Counted from the stretch's first letter, positions 25,060 to 33,822 are shown. The stretch is DNA of 64,000 nt from Desulfobacter sp. (GCA_028768525.1 CP054837.1:3840001-3904000), one strand, 5' to 3'. Program-made: numbers and translations. The notes: a model not told the origin generated them from the letters alone.

Positions 25060-26748
25060 TTAAGCTTTATAGGCCCCTACGTTTGCCAATGCCATGGAGG
25101 CCGGGCTCACCGTTGTGGGATCGGTCATCACGTTGATGCAGCAGACCTTTCCCGAGGCAAAGGCATCTTCCAGGGCCGGGCGTATATCCTTGGGATCTTC
25201 CACCAGGTAGCCTTTGCCGCCGATGGCCTCCACCATCTTATGGTAGTCCACCCGGCCGATATAGGTGCCGTCTTCAATGGCGTGGCCGATACGGATTTCC
25301 TGTGAATGGCGTATCATACCCCAGCCGAGATCGTTGGAAATCACGACCACGATGGGGTTGTTTTTCCGGATGGCGGTTTCAAATTCCATGAAATTGAATC
25401 CCACAGACCCGTCTCCGGTCATCAGGCAGACCCGCTTGTCCGGGTTCAGCAGTTTGGCGGTATTGGCATAGGGCAGCCCCACGGCCAGGGATCCGAAAAT
25501 CCCGTAATCCAGGTAGGCCCCCGCCTTTTTCATTGTCCGTGTCATGCCCAGCCAGGTGGTGGTGTCCCCGCCGTCTGCAATCACAATATCGTCTTCGCCG
25601 TCCATAAACTGGTTGACCTCCTGGGCCAGGCGCATGGGGTGGACGGGGAGATTCTCCGATGCCCAGTCGTTCTGGGACAGGGCCTTGCCGTCCTCATGGG
25701 CCTTGTTCAGCTTTTCGACCCAGGGGGTGAATTGGTCCTTGAATTGTTTATACCCGGTTTCCAGATGGTCGTTGCAGGCCGAAAGGAATCCCTTGATATC
25801 GGATACAACAGGCAGGTCCACCGTCCGGTTCCGGCCGATCTCATCGGGCTGGATATCCACCTGGGCGATTTTGGCTTCCGGGTTAAAGATATCCCCGAAC
25901 AGGTAGTAAAGGGAGATCCGGGTGCCCAGCACAACGACCAGGTCGGTTTCGATATAGGCGGCAAACCCGGCACCGGGGCGGATCGCCAGGGCGCCTTCAA
26001 AACATAGGGGATGCTCGTCGGACAGGATCCCCCGGCCGGAGAGGTTGGTAAAAAGCGGAATGCCGGTGGCTTCAATAAAGGTTTTGAGTTCCTCTTCGGC
26101 ATGGGCCTGCCAGGCGCCCGTTCCAGCAATGACCAGGGGATTTTTGGACTCCGAGAGCATGTCCAGAAGGGCCTTTGCCTTGTCCGGATCGGCAGGGTTG
26201 GAAACAACGGTGGTCGCTGTTTTCCGCACGGCGGCCGGGTCCACAGGGGTGTTGAGCACATCAATGGGAAATTCAAGGTAAACCGGTCCGGGGCGGCCGC
26301 TTTCGGCAATCCTGAAGGCCATGTCCACGTATTCGTTCACCCGTTCGGCCTTCATGCAGACCAGGGCCTTTTTGACCATGGGCCGGATAACGTCTGCCTG
26401 GGGCATATCCTGCAGATCAAGCCTTTCCTTGTTGTCCAGCCCGACGCAGCCTGCGATCAGGACCAGGGGGGTGTTGGAGAAATGGGCACTGGCCACCCCG
26501 GTGAGGGCATTGGTGAACCCCGGGCCGGCCGTAACCATTGCCACGCCGGCCCTGCGGGTCATTTTGCCGTAGGCTTCGGCCATAAACAGGGCAGACTGTT
26601 CGTGGCGGGTGTCATAGATTTTGATGTCAGATCCTTCAAGATACTGGTAAATGGGGGTGATATGCCCCCCGCTCAAAGAGAAAATATAATCGATCTTCCT
26701 GTCAATTAACGCCTTTGCCGTAAGTTCAGCGCCTGTAATCGTTTCCAT
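25060..26748 (-). CDS. Thiamine-diphosphate-dependent enzyme, acetolactate-synthase-like
   Basis: A 562-residue enzyme of the acetolactate synthase/2-hydroxyacyl-CoA lyase superfamily. The catalytic Glu is in DTRHEQSALFMAEAYG; the ThDP motif is GDGSVGFNFMEF...ISND. The start ATG at 26748 has GGAG 5 bases upstream; a longer frame from TTG 26781 has no ribosome binding site. It is not a duplicate of xsc: the two differ throughout. Candidate reactions are a sulfopyruvate or other 2-oxoacid decarboxylation, or C-C lyase/condensation. The neighbours (SDRs, BASS transporter, xsc) suggest it makes or breaks the C2 or C3 unit; no direct evidence for the substrate. Confidence 0.82.
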   Translation of the reverse strand: METITGAELTAKALIDRKIDYIFSLSGGHITPIYQYLEGSDIKIYDTRHEQSALFMAEAYGKMTRRAGVAMVTAGPGFTNALTGVASAHFSNTPLVLIAGCVGLDNKERLDLQDMPQADVIRPMVKKALVCMKAERVNEYVDMAFRIAESGRPGPVYLEFPIDVLNTPVDPAAVRKTATTVVSNPADPDKAKALLDMLSESKNPLVIAGTGAWQAHAEEELKTFIEATGIPLFTNLSGRGILSDEHPLCFEGALAIRPGAGFAAYIETDLVVVLGTRISLYYLFGDIFNPEAKIAQVDIQPDEIGRNRTVDLPVVSDIKGFLSACNDHLETGYKQFKDQFTPWVEKLNKAHEDGKALSQNDWASENLPVHPMRLAQEVNQFMDGEDDIVIADGGDTTTWLGMTRTMKKAGAYLDYGIFGSLAVGLPYANTAKLLNPDKRVCLMTGDGSVGFNFMEFETAIRKNNPIVVVISNDLGWGMIRHSQEIRIGHAIEDGTYIGRVDYHKMVEAIGGKGYLVEDPKDIRPALEDAFASGKVCCINVMTDPTTVSPASMALANVGAYKA

Positions 26749-26802
26749 CTTCACTCCTTTTTCATATATTGTAGAATCCAAAAAACGGTTTGTCTTACAT
26801 TT

Positions 26803-27636
26803 TTAAAGCTCCATGAGCTGGCCGCCGCAGATGTTCAGGGCCTGGCCGGTCACATAGGACGATTGATCCGATGCCAGGAATGCCGCCATATCCGCCACCT
26901 CCGCAGGCGTTCCGATCCGGCCGAGGGGAATAGACTCACACATTTTGCGTTCCTGTTCTTCCACGGTGGTGTTCAGAAACTGGGCTTCAAGGCCGAACCG
27001 CCATTTTTCAAGGTCGGTCATAATCTGCCCCGGGCAGATGGCATTTACTCTGATCTTAAGGCCTGAGAGTTCTCTGGCCATCACCTTGGTCAGCATGATC
27101 ACCCCTGCCTTGGAGACGGCGTATGCCCCGTTGAACAGAGGCGGTACCTTGCCGGCCCTGGATGCGGTGTTGATAATGGCGCCGCCCTTTTCCTGCATCA
27201 GCGGGACAATGGCTTTAGACACCCTGAACACCCCGTGCAGATTGACGTCCACTGTTTTGAGCCAGGCAGTCTCATCATAGGTATGCACCCCGTTGGGGAC
27301 CCCGAAGGTCGCGCCGGCGTTGTTGCATAGAATATCCACCCGGCCGAATTGGTTTTTCACTTTGTCAGCCATGGCCTGGACAAGCGCCATGTCCGTCACA
27401 TCCACATTGACTGCCAGGGTTTCTATGGCATATTCGCGGGCCAGTTCATCAACAATGGTTTCCATTTCAGATACGGAGCCGGTTTTGACGTCGGCCTCAC
27501 ACCCTTTGGCATCTCCGAAATCGGCGATAACAACGTTGGCGCCCATGGCGGCAAACTTCTTTGCAATGGCATACCCGATCCCTGTTTTTTTGCCTGCACC
27601 GGTGACCAGTGCGGTTTTTCCCTTTAACGAACTCAC
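26803..27636 (-). CDS. Short-chain dehydrogenase/reductase
   Basis: A 277-residue SDR with TGAGKKTGIGYAIAKK, CNNAGA and the catalytic Tyr-Lys in YAVSKAGVIML. The C-terminus has the characteristic FLASDQSSYVTGQALNICGG. The frame is open to 27663, but a strong AAAGGAGG lies 4 bases before a GTG at 27636, which I take as the start. Family members reduce or oxidise hydroxy/keto groups with NAD(P); the substrate is unknown. It is the first enzyme gene after the TetR regulator. Confidence 0.86.
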   Translation of the reverse strand: MSSLKGKTALVTGAGKKTGIGYAIAKKFAAMGANVVIADFGDAKGCEADVKTGSVSEMETIVDELAREYAIETLAVNVDVTDMALVQAMADKVKNQFGRVDILCNNAGATFGVPNGVHTYDETAWLKTVDVNLHGVFRVSKAIVPLMQEKGGAIINTASRAGKVPPLFNGAYAVSKAGVIMLTKVMARELSGLKIRVNAICPGQIMTDLEKWRFGLEAQFLNTTVEEQERKMCESIPLGRIGTPAEVADMAAFLASDQSSYVTGQALNICGGQLMEL

Positions 27637-27659
27637 ACGTCCTCCTTTTGATGGCAAGG

Positions 27660-28283
27660 TCATTTCAACACAATGGCCTGGATTAGTTTGGTGACACTAT
27701 AATCGTAAATCTCCTTGTAGTTTTGATTCTTCAATGCCGTATGTTCCAGTTTTTTAAACTGCAGCAGCCCGTGCAGGGTGCCCCAGAACATGATGGAAAA
27801 TTTTTCGGCGTCCTCATCCGCAAAAAGCCCGTCCTGCTGGCCGGAAATAATGATTTCCTGAATGATTTCCAGAATCCTGCTGGCCGACAGGTCGATCCTC
27901 AGTTTCAAATCCTTTTGGAAGAACACCTTTGATGCGGACAAAAAGTAGTTGATAACGTTAAAATATTCTTTTTGTGTTTCAGTAAAATCAAAGTACGCCA
28001 GGGCAATATGGCGCAGTTTCTGATCCTGCCCCACGGAGTTGGCGGCAATCTTTTTTATTTCGTCGTACAGAATCCCGATCCCTTCTTCCTGGAGAGCGGT
28101 AAAAATATCTTCCTTGTTTTTATAGTAGAAATAGATGGTCCCCACACCCAGCTCCGCCTCTTTGGCGATTTTGCTGATGGAGATTTTTTCAATACCCTGG
28201 GAAAACAACAGGTCCCGTGCTGCATCCAAAATTTGATTTCGTCGTGTCTGCTTTTCTAATTTGCGTCGTTCTTTTACACCCAT
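27660..28283 (-). CDS. TetR/AcrR-family transcriptional regulator
   Basis: A 207-residue repressor-type regulator. The N-terminal helix-turn-helix (ILDAARDLLFSQGIEKISISKIAKEAELGVGTIYFYYKNKEDI, read in pieces) is diagnostic. The start at ATG 28283 has GGTGG upstream; an in-frame ATG at 28313 has no ribosome binding site. It heads the operon carrying two SDRs, two ThDP enzymes and the transporter, so it probably controls the pathway genes and itself through the operator at 28320-28340. Confidence 0.88.
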   Translation of the reverse strand: MGVKERRKLEKQTRRNQILDAARDLLFSQGIEKISISKIAKEAELGVGTIYFYYKNKEDIFTALQEEGIGILYDEIKKIAANSVGQDQKLRHIALAYFDFTETQKEYFNVINYFLSASKVFFQKDLKLRIDLSASRILEIIQEIIISGQQDGLFADEDAEKFSIMFWGTLHGLLQFKKLEHTALKNQNYKEIYDYSVTKLIQAIVLK

Positions 28284-28319
28284 GTTTCCACCACTATTTA
28301 TTTTAAGAACCATATACTA

Positions 28320-28340
28320 TTTTCGAATGGTGTTCGAAAA
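28320..28340 (-). promoter_or_regulatory. Palindromic operator of the TetR/xsc operon
   Basis: TTTTCGAA and TTCGAAAA are perfect 8-base inverted arms separated by 5 bases (TGGTG). The site lies at the predicted transcription start of the operon, just downstream of a promoter, where a bound dimer would block transcription. Size and symmetry fit a TetR operator. Confidence 0.78.
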
Positions 28341-28342
28341 AT

Positions 28343-28372
28343 GATATACATTTTATAATTCCGGATTGTCAA
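28343..28372 (-). promoter_or_regulatory. Promoter of the TetR/xsc operon
   Basis: On the minus strand TTGACA (complement of 28367-28372) is followed after 18 bases by TATATC (complement of 28343-28348). The operator begins 2 bases after the -10, so repression would be direct. Confidence 0.6.
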
Positions 28373-28468
28373 TAAAATATTTTAATTTAAAGGAATATAT
28401 TAATATATGGAGTATGGATTGAGGATGATGAATATGATCAATCCAGCCATAACCCTCTTATCCTCTGG

Positions 28469-28495
28469 TTGACATGGTGGGAGGATAAATATAAT
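28469..28495 (+). promoter_or_regulatory. Strong sigma-70 promoter of the small Cys-rich gene
   Basis: Consensus TTGACA (28469-28474) and consensus TATAAT (28490-28495) with a short 15-base spacer; TAATAT at 28492 gives a 17-base spacer. Transcription would start near 28502, 35 bases before the ATG at 28537. Confidence 0.65.
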
Positions 28496-28536
28496 ATTCA
28501 TTATTAGAACAATACTCGAAATAATAAGGATAACCC

Positions 28537-28770
28537 ATGGACGGTCAATTTAAACTGTACTGCGAGTACATTCATTGCTGTGGAAAAAAGGCGGTTGAAT
28601 TAGGCGAAACAGAGAGTGAAAAAGCAGCAAAGCAATGGTGCCGTGAGCAAACCATCATGAAAAAGCGCCCAAAGCTTCCAAAGACCGATCTTATCAGGAC
28701 CTGCCCGGTGGTCCATTGCCCTGCCAAACTCCAGATTCCGGTATATGGTTACCGCAAGGTCACGGGGTGA
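28537..28770 (+). CDS. Small Cys/His-containing hypothetical protein
   Basis: A 77-residue protein with Cys residues in CEYIHCCGKKA, AKQWCRE and RTCPVVHCPAKLQ, plausible metal ligands. It has an AAGGA ribosome binding site and a consensus promoter. It is divergent from the TetR/xsc operon. No family was recognised. Confidence 0.55.
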   Translation: MDGQFKLYCEYIHCCGKKAVELGETESEKAAKQWCREQTIMKKRPKLPKTDLIRTCPVVHCPAKLQIPVYGYRKVTG

Positions 28771-29021
28771 TTTTTTGCCACCGTTGACGGTATTTTGATT
28801 GACATCCGGATCCAATCTTCCTCTTGGTTTTGAATTGGGATCTATGCTAATATATTACCCGGCTTGAGACTCATGGATCACTTTTCAGATGGTCGGCGGT
28901 GACTTGAGCTGTCCTTTATTTTCATGCCCCAGCGGCCGGCCTGTCAGTCTCTTGCAGCCACAAGTATTCAGCCGCAGTCCCAAGCGGTATCTTTAGGTTT
29001 TGAAAAAAGGCAGGTGCTGTC

Positions 29022-30143
29022 ATGGAAAAGAAACCTTTTGAAACAATGGTAAGGGATGTGTTTGCTTTAGCGGATATTGAAGTGAACGGCAACCATCCCT
29101 GGGATATCCGGGTAAAGGATGAGTCGTTCTATAAAAGACTGGCCGCCGGAGGCTCCCTCGCCCTGGGGGAAAGCTATATGGACGGGTGGTGGGAATGTGA
29201 GGCCCTGGATCTGTTTTTCGAGCGGATTCTGGCCGTCCGGATAGACCGGCAGGCCAAGAGAACCCTTAAAGCCTTGTGGTACGGCATCAAGGCCAGCCTG
29301 ACCAGTTCCCCCGGCCGGTTCCGGGCCTTTGATATCGGCCGCCGCCACTATGATCTGGGCAATGAATTGTTCGCTTTAATGCTGGATAAATGGATGAACT
29401 ATTCCTGTGCCTATTGGAAGGAGGCACAGGGACTGGAACAGGCCCAGGAAGCCAAGATGGACCTGATCTGCCGGAAACTCGCCCTGGCCCCCGGCATGCG
29501 GGTCCTGGATATCGGCTGCGGCTGGGGCGGGCTGGCGGCATACATGGCCGAACATTACCAGGTCCAGGTTGTGGGCATCACCGTTTCCCGGGAACAGGTA
29601 AATATGGCCCGGCAGCGCTGCAAGGGCCTGCCGGTAACCATATCTCTGATTGACTACCGGGATATGAAAGAGCAGTTTGACCGTATTGTTTCGGTGGGGA
29701 TGTTTGAACATGTCGGGGCAAGGCATTACCGGACCTTCATGAAGGTCGTCAGGCGGTGCCTGGCCCCCCAGGGCCTTTTTTTACTCCATACCATCGCCGG
29801 CAACCGGTCGGTGAGAAGCTGCGATCCCTGGATCAGGCGGTACATTTTTCCAAATTCCATGCTGCCGTCCAGCCAGCAGATATCAGCGGCCTCGGAAAAA
29901 TTGATGGTTCTGGAGGACTGGCACAGTTTTGGACCCGACTACGACCCGACGCTGATGGCATGGTACAAAAATTTTGTAAAAAACTGGGATCTGATCAAAT
30001 CCGATTACGACCACCGGTTTTTCCGCATGTGGTCCTATTATCTTCTGGTCTGTGCGGGGTCATTCAGGTCCCGGCGGAATCAGTTATGGCAGATCGTTTT
30101 TTCCAGGGACGGGTTTCGTCCGAAATATGAGAGTGTCCGATAG
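29022..30143 (+). CDS. cfa: Cyclopropane-fatty-acyl-phospholipid synthase
   Basis: A 373-residue SAM-dependent enzyme that adds a methylene group across unsaturated phospholipid acyl chains. The AdoMet site VLDIGCGWGGLAAYMAEHY is at about residues 160-180, and the catalytic segments YSCAYWKEA and GMFEHVG are conserved, as is the C-terminal FXRMWSYYLL-type block. The length is normal for Cfa. It is monocistronic. The 251-base leader holds weak promoter matches (TTGGTT at 28824, extended -10 TGCTAATAT at 28845). A perfect 17-base inverted repeat follows at 30201-30235. Confidence 0.95.
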   Translation: MEKKPFETMVRDVFALADIEVNGNHPWDIRVKDESFYKRLAAGGSLALGESYMDGWWECEALDLFFERILAVRIDRQAKRTLKALWYGIKASLTSSPGRFRAFDIGRRHYDLGNELFALMLDKWMNYSCAYWKEAQGLEQAQEAKMDLICRKLALAPGMRVLDIGCGWGGLAAYMAEHYQVQVVGITVSREQVNMARQRCKGLPVTISLIDYRDMKEQFDRIVSVGMFEHVGARHYRTFMKVVRRCLAPQGLFLLHTIAGNRSVRSCDPWIRRYIFPNSMLPSSQQISAASEKLMVLEDWHSFGPDYDPTLMAWYKNFVKNWDLIKSDYDHRFFRMWSYYLLVCAGSFRSRRNQLWQIVFSRDGFRPKYESVR

Positions 30144-30200
30144 TGGTTTTGTCAAAGGCCGTTTAAGTTTTTTTCGCTGCCGTTGCCCATTTTTTATCAG

Positions 30201-30235
30201 CCCCTCAGGCGGGAAAAATTTTCCCGCCTGAGGGG
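30201..30235 (+). terminator. Long perfect hairpin after cfa
   Basis: CCCCTCAGGCGGGAAAA (30201-30217) and its exact inverse TTTTCCCGCCTGAGGGG (30219-30235) are separated by one base. No T-run follows on either strand, so it is a hairpin or weak terminator rather than a classic intrinsic terminator. Confidence 0.6.
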
Positions 30236-30400
30236 CCTTATGCCCTGTCACAAAAAACGGGATGTGCCTGTAATGTATTAATAATAAACGGGTTTCAGAG
30301 AAACGCCTTCGCCGCCTTTCCGTCTGGCACGCCGGTTGCTCTGTATATAAGGGACCGGCAAGAAATGCTTGCCACAAATCCCATGATGAGGAGCCGACGA

Positions 30401-31939
30401 ATGCTTTCTGCACAGACGAAGAATGAGATCGATTCCCTTGCCGCCAATGCAAGCCGGGACGATCAATACAATGCCGTGTTGTTTCAGTATGCCCTCAACG
30501 CCTTTTCCAATGGAGAGTGCGGAGGGGCCGTTTACGCCCTGAATGCGCTTAAACGGCTGAGCCCCGGCATTGCAGAAGTGCATTACAGCCTGGGGCTGAT
30601 TCATCACTCCCTGGACAATCGGGCCGAAGCGGTTATCTCCTTTCAAAATGCACTGGCCATTCGGTCCACCTATGTTGATGCCTGGCTGAATCTTGGCAAG
30701 GTGCAGATGCAGGACGGCAAACTCAAGGATGCCGTCGACAGTTTTGTCCGGGTGGTGCAGATTGATCCTCAACGGGACCAGGCCTTCCGTTTTCTGGGCG
30801 ATATCTACCGGGAACTGGGGTATTTCAAAGAGGCCATCGACGCCTATGGTGCTGAACTGGCCCTGGTGCCGGACCGTCTGGACTGCCGTCTGGATATCGG
30901 TCTGACCTATCTGAGTCAGGGGAAGTTCCCCGAAGCCGCCATCGAGTTCCAGGAAATCCTGGCCGTTGATCCGACAATTTCAGAGGTCCATTTCAACCTG
31001 GGGCTTACCTTTCACAAACAGCAGAAGCTCCACCTGGCGGAGTCTGCCTACCGGCAGGCATTAAAGGCCAATCCGAAAAATGTAGGGGCCCACAATAATC
31101 TGGGAATCGTATTGGATATTCTGGGACGATCCCAGGAGGCGGTGGCCCATTACGAGGAAATCCTCAAGATTGAACCGGAAAACCAGGGGGTACGCCATAT
31201 TCTTGCCGCCCTGACCGGGAAACAGGTGAAAAATGCCGTTCCGGAATATGTGGTACCGCTTTTTGACCAATATTCAGATGGGTTTGACGTGGAACTGGTA
31301 AAGCATCTTAAATATACCGTTCCGGCCAAGCTTAAAGAGGCTGTGGCCGGCTGCCGCAAGGAAGTGAACCATTTTGAACATGTGCTGGATCTGGGCTGCG
31401 GCACGGGGATGTGCGGAGAAGCCTTCTGGGATAGGGCAACCCGGATCACCGGTGTGGATCTTTCTTCCAAGATGCTGGGGCAGGCCTTGAGAAAGGGCGT
31501 CTACGACGACCTGCATAACCTGGATATCGTCGAATTCCTGGAAAAGCGGCAGACCCTTTATGATCTTTTTCTGGCCGCGGATGTTTTCATCTACGTGGGC
31601 GACCTGGATGCCGTCTTCCGGGCCGTGCGCCAGCGGTCCAAACCGGGCGCACTCTTTGCGTTTTCAGTGGAACGATGGGAGGGCGATTCCTTCTGGCTCC
31701 GTTCCTCCGGACGCTACGCCCACAGCCGCCGGTATATCCGGAGGCTGGCGGCCAGGTACGGGTTTACCCTGAAAACCGATCTCTCCACGGGCATCCGGCT
31801 GGAGAACGATAAGTGGATTGATGGAGATATCTATATCCTGAAGAGTCCGGAATTTGTATCCGACACCTTGTTTGCCGGGGAAAAGACAGTACGCCTCCCT
31901 GCCGGAAGAGGGGCTTCGGCCCAGGTCCTGGCCGGATAA
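30401..31939 (+). CDS. TPR-repeat protein with C-terminal SAM-dependent methyltransferase
   Basis: A 512-residue protein. The first about 280 residues are seven or so tetratricopeptide repeats (for example EVHYSLGLIHHSLDNRAEAVISFQNAL), a protein-interaction array. The C-terminal part is a class I methyltransferase with VLDLGCGTGMCGEAFW (motif I), ITGVDLSSKML (motif II) and FLAADVFIYVGDL. The frame is open from ATG 30365, but AGGAG 7 bases before ATG 30401 marks the start. TPR-methyltransferase fusions of this kind are common but of unknown substrate. Confidence 0.88.
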   Translation: MLSAQTKNEIDSLAANASRDDQYNAVLFQYALNAFSNGECGGAVYALNALKRLSPGIAEVHYSLGLIHHSLDNRAEAVISFQNALAIRSTYVDAWLNLGKVQMQDGKLKDAVDSFVRVVQIDPQRDQAFRFLGDIYRELGYFKEAIDAYGAELALVPDRLDCRLDIGLTYLSQGKFPEAAIEFQEILAVDPTISEVHFNLGLTFHKQQKLHLAESAYRQALKANPKNVGAHNNLGIVLDILGRSQEAVAHYEEILKIEPENQGVRHILAALTGKQVKNAVPEYVVPLFDQYSDGFDVELVKHLKYTVPAKLKEAVAGCRKEVNHFEHVLDLGCGTGMCGEAFWDRATRITGVDLSSKMLGQALRKGVYDDLHNLDIVEFLEKRQTLYDLFLAADVFIYVGDLDAVFRAVRQRSKPGALFAFSVERWEGDSFWLRSSGRYAHSRRYIRRLAARYGFTLKTDLSTGIRLENDKWIDGDIYILKSPEFVSDTLFAGEKTVRLPAGRGASAQVLAG

Positions 31940-31987
31940 TCCTCTGATCCGGCCTGGGCGGCCGGCAACCCCATAGCGGTCCTTATC

Positions 31988-32024
31988 CGGCCCGGGTCAC
32001 CGCCGCAGAACGGTGGCCCGGGCC
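31988..32024 (+). terminator. Hairpin after the TPR-methyltransferase gene
   Basis: CGGCCCGGGTCACCG and CGGTGGCCCGGGCCG form a long GC-rich stem with one unpaired base around an 8-base loop. It is followed by a pyrimidine-rich but not T-only stretch, so termination strength is uncertain. Confidence 0.5.
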
Positions 32025-32056
32025 GTGTTCCTTTCAAAAAGAGTCTCTCACTGTTC

Positions 32057-32085
32057 TTGCATAACCGTCATTGCGGTTTTATCTT
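32057..32085 (+). promoter_or_regulatory. Candidate promoter of fumC
   Basis: TTGCAT at 32057-32062 and TATCTT at 32080-32085 with a 17-base spacer lie 40 bases before the fumC start codon; each matches the sigma-70 consensus at 4-5 of 6 positions. Confidence 0.4.
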
Positions 32086-32124
32086 ATTAAAATACAAACG
32101 ATGAAAATCAGGCGGAGGTAAGGC

Positions 32125-33528
32125 ATGGAAACTCGGATGGAAAAGGATACCATGGGGGAGGTGAGGGTCCCGGCCCATGTCTATTGGGGGGCCCAGACCC
32201 AGCGGTCTTTGGAAAATTTCGCCATCGGCGGTGAACCCATGCCCCGGGAAATCATAGGGGCTTTCGGGTATGTGAAAAAAGCCTCAGCCGCCATCAACAG
32301 GGATATGGGGCTTCTGTCCGGGGAGACCGCCGCACTGATCACCAGGGTCTGCGATGAAATCATCGGGGGGGAACTGGACGATAATTTCCCGTTGAAGGTC
32401 TGGCAGACGGGATCCGGTACCCAGACCAATATGAACGTGAACGAGGTGATCTCCAACCGGGCCCATGTGCTGGCGGGAAATACCCTGGGCCAGGGGCGGC
32501 CGGCCATTCATCCCAATGACCATGTGAACCGTTCCCAGTCATCCAATGATACCTTTCCCGGTGCCATGCATGTGGCTGCGGTGATGGCCTTAAAGTCGGG
32601 AACCCTTCCCGGGCTTGCCACTTTGGGCAATGCCCTGGATCAAAAATCCCGGGCCTGGCAGGATATTGTCAAAACCGGGCGGACCCATTTCATGGATGCG
32701 GTGCCCATCACCCTGGGCCAGGAGTTCTCCGGGTATGCCGCCATGGTCTCCCGGGGAATCTCACAGATTGAGGCCGGCCTTGCCCGGCTTTATGAACTGG
32801 CCCTGGGGGGAACGGCCGTGGGCACCGGGCTGAACGCACCGGAGGGGTTTGACAGGGCCGTGGCGGCGGAACTGGCCCGGCTCACCGGACATCCCTTTAT
32901 TGCATCGCCCAACAAGTTTGAATCCCTGGCCGCCCATGACGGCCTGGTGGCGGCCCACGGGACCTTGAGGGCCATGGCCGTCAGCCTAATGAAAATCGCC
33001 AACGATATCCGCATGCTGGGGTCCGGTCCCCGGTGCGGGATCGGGGAACTGCGCTTGCCGGCCAATGAGCCCGGCTCTTCAATCATGCCGGGGAAGGTCA
33101 ACCCCACCCAGGCCGAGGCACTGACCATGGTCTGCGCCCAGGTCATGGGAAATGATACCGTCCTCTCCGTGGCCGGGGCCTCGGGGCATTTTGAGCTGAA
33201 TGTGTTCAAACCGGTGATCGCCTATAATTTTCTGCAGTCGGCCCGGCTGCTGGGGGAGGCGGCCCTCTCCTTTGCCCGGCATTGCGTTGAGGGGCTTGAA
33301 CCGGATTTGGAGACCATCGGCCGCCACCTTGACAACTCCCTGATGCTGGTGACGGCCTTGAATCCCCATATCGGGTATGACAAGGCCGCCCGGATTGCCA
33401 AATACGCCCATGAAAAGAAGATCACCCTGGAGCAGGCCGCCGATGACCTGGGGATCCTGGCACCGGAGGAATTCCGGCGGCTGGTGGTGCCGGCTCAAAT
33501 GACCGGCCCCCTGGCGGCGGATCCTTGA
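32125..33528 (+). CDS. fumC: Fumarate hydratase class II
   Basis: A 467-residue member of the class II fumarase/aspartase superfamily with the signature GSSIMPGKVNP at about residues 313-323, the active-site stretch GSGTQTNMNVNEVISNRA and NDHVNRSQSSNDTFP. The KTGRTHFMDAVPITLGQE block fits fumarase (not aspartase). It is oxygen stable, unlike the class I fumarase at 15966. The ribosome binding site GGCGGAGG precedes ATG 32125. It is followed by two small genes on the same strand. Confidence 0.94.
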   Translation: METRMEKDTMGEVRVPAHVYWGAQTQRSLENFAIGGEPMPREIIGAFGYVKKASAAINRDMGLLSGETAALITRVCDEIIGGELDDNFPLKVWQTGSGTQTNMNVNEVISNRAHVLAGNTLGQGRPAIHPNDHVNRSQSSNDTFPGAMHVAAVMALKSGTLPGLATLGNALDQKSRAWQDIVKTGRTHFMDAVPITLGQEFSGYAAMVSRGISQIEAGLARLYELALGGTAVGTGLNAPEGFDRAVAAELARLTGHPFIASPNKFESLAAHDGLVAAHGTLRAMAVSLMKIANDIRMLGSGPRCGIGELRLPANEPGSSIMPGKVNPTQAEALTMVCAQVMGNDTVLSVAGASGHFELNVFKPVIAYNFLQSARLLGEAALSFARHCVEGLEPDLETIGRHLDNSLMLVTALNPHIGYDKAARIAKYAHEKKITLEQAADDLGILAPEEFRRLVVPAQMTGPLAADP

Positions 33529-33596
33529 TAAAGGCACCTTTAGGACGGCGCCTTGAGGGCGGTTCCATTGAAACCTGAATAAAAAAGGAGTATACC

Positions 33597-33809
33597 ATGG
33601 CAGATGTCGCCGTATTCAAAGCCTACCCCTTTAAGGTGGGGCAGAAAATACGCATTGAGGCCTCCCCCAGGGCGGGGGACTGGGAAGTTATCGGGGTGAC
33701 CGAGAATAAGGTCACCCTGCGCTGCCCCATATCGAAAAAGGAATTTACCTGGAGCCGGTTCTGCTATCTTTCCGAGCAGAAAGAACAGGAATGGCCGAAA
33801 CAAGATTGA
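33597..33809 (+). CDS. Small hypothetical protein, beta-barrel-like
   Basis: A 70-residue protein with alternating hydrophobic strands (VGQKIRIEASPRAGDWEVIGV, NKVTLRCPIS), suggestive of a small SH3/OB-like fold. A strong ribosome binding site (AAAAAGGAG) precedes the ATG. It lies between fumC and the reductase-like gene on the same strand. No family was recognised. Confidence 0.7.
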   Translation: MADVAVFKAYPFKVGQKIRIEASPRAGDWEVIGVTENKVTLRCPISKKEFTWSRFCYLSEQKEQEWPKQD

Positions 33810-33822
33810 AAAGGGAAAATAC

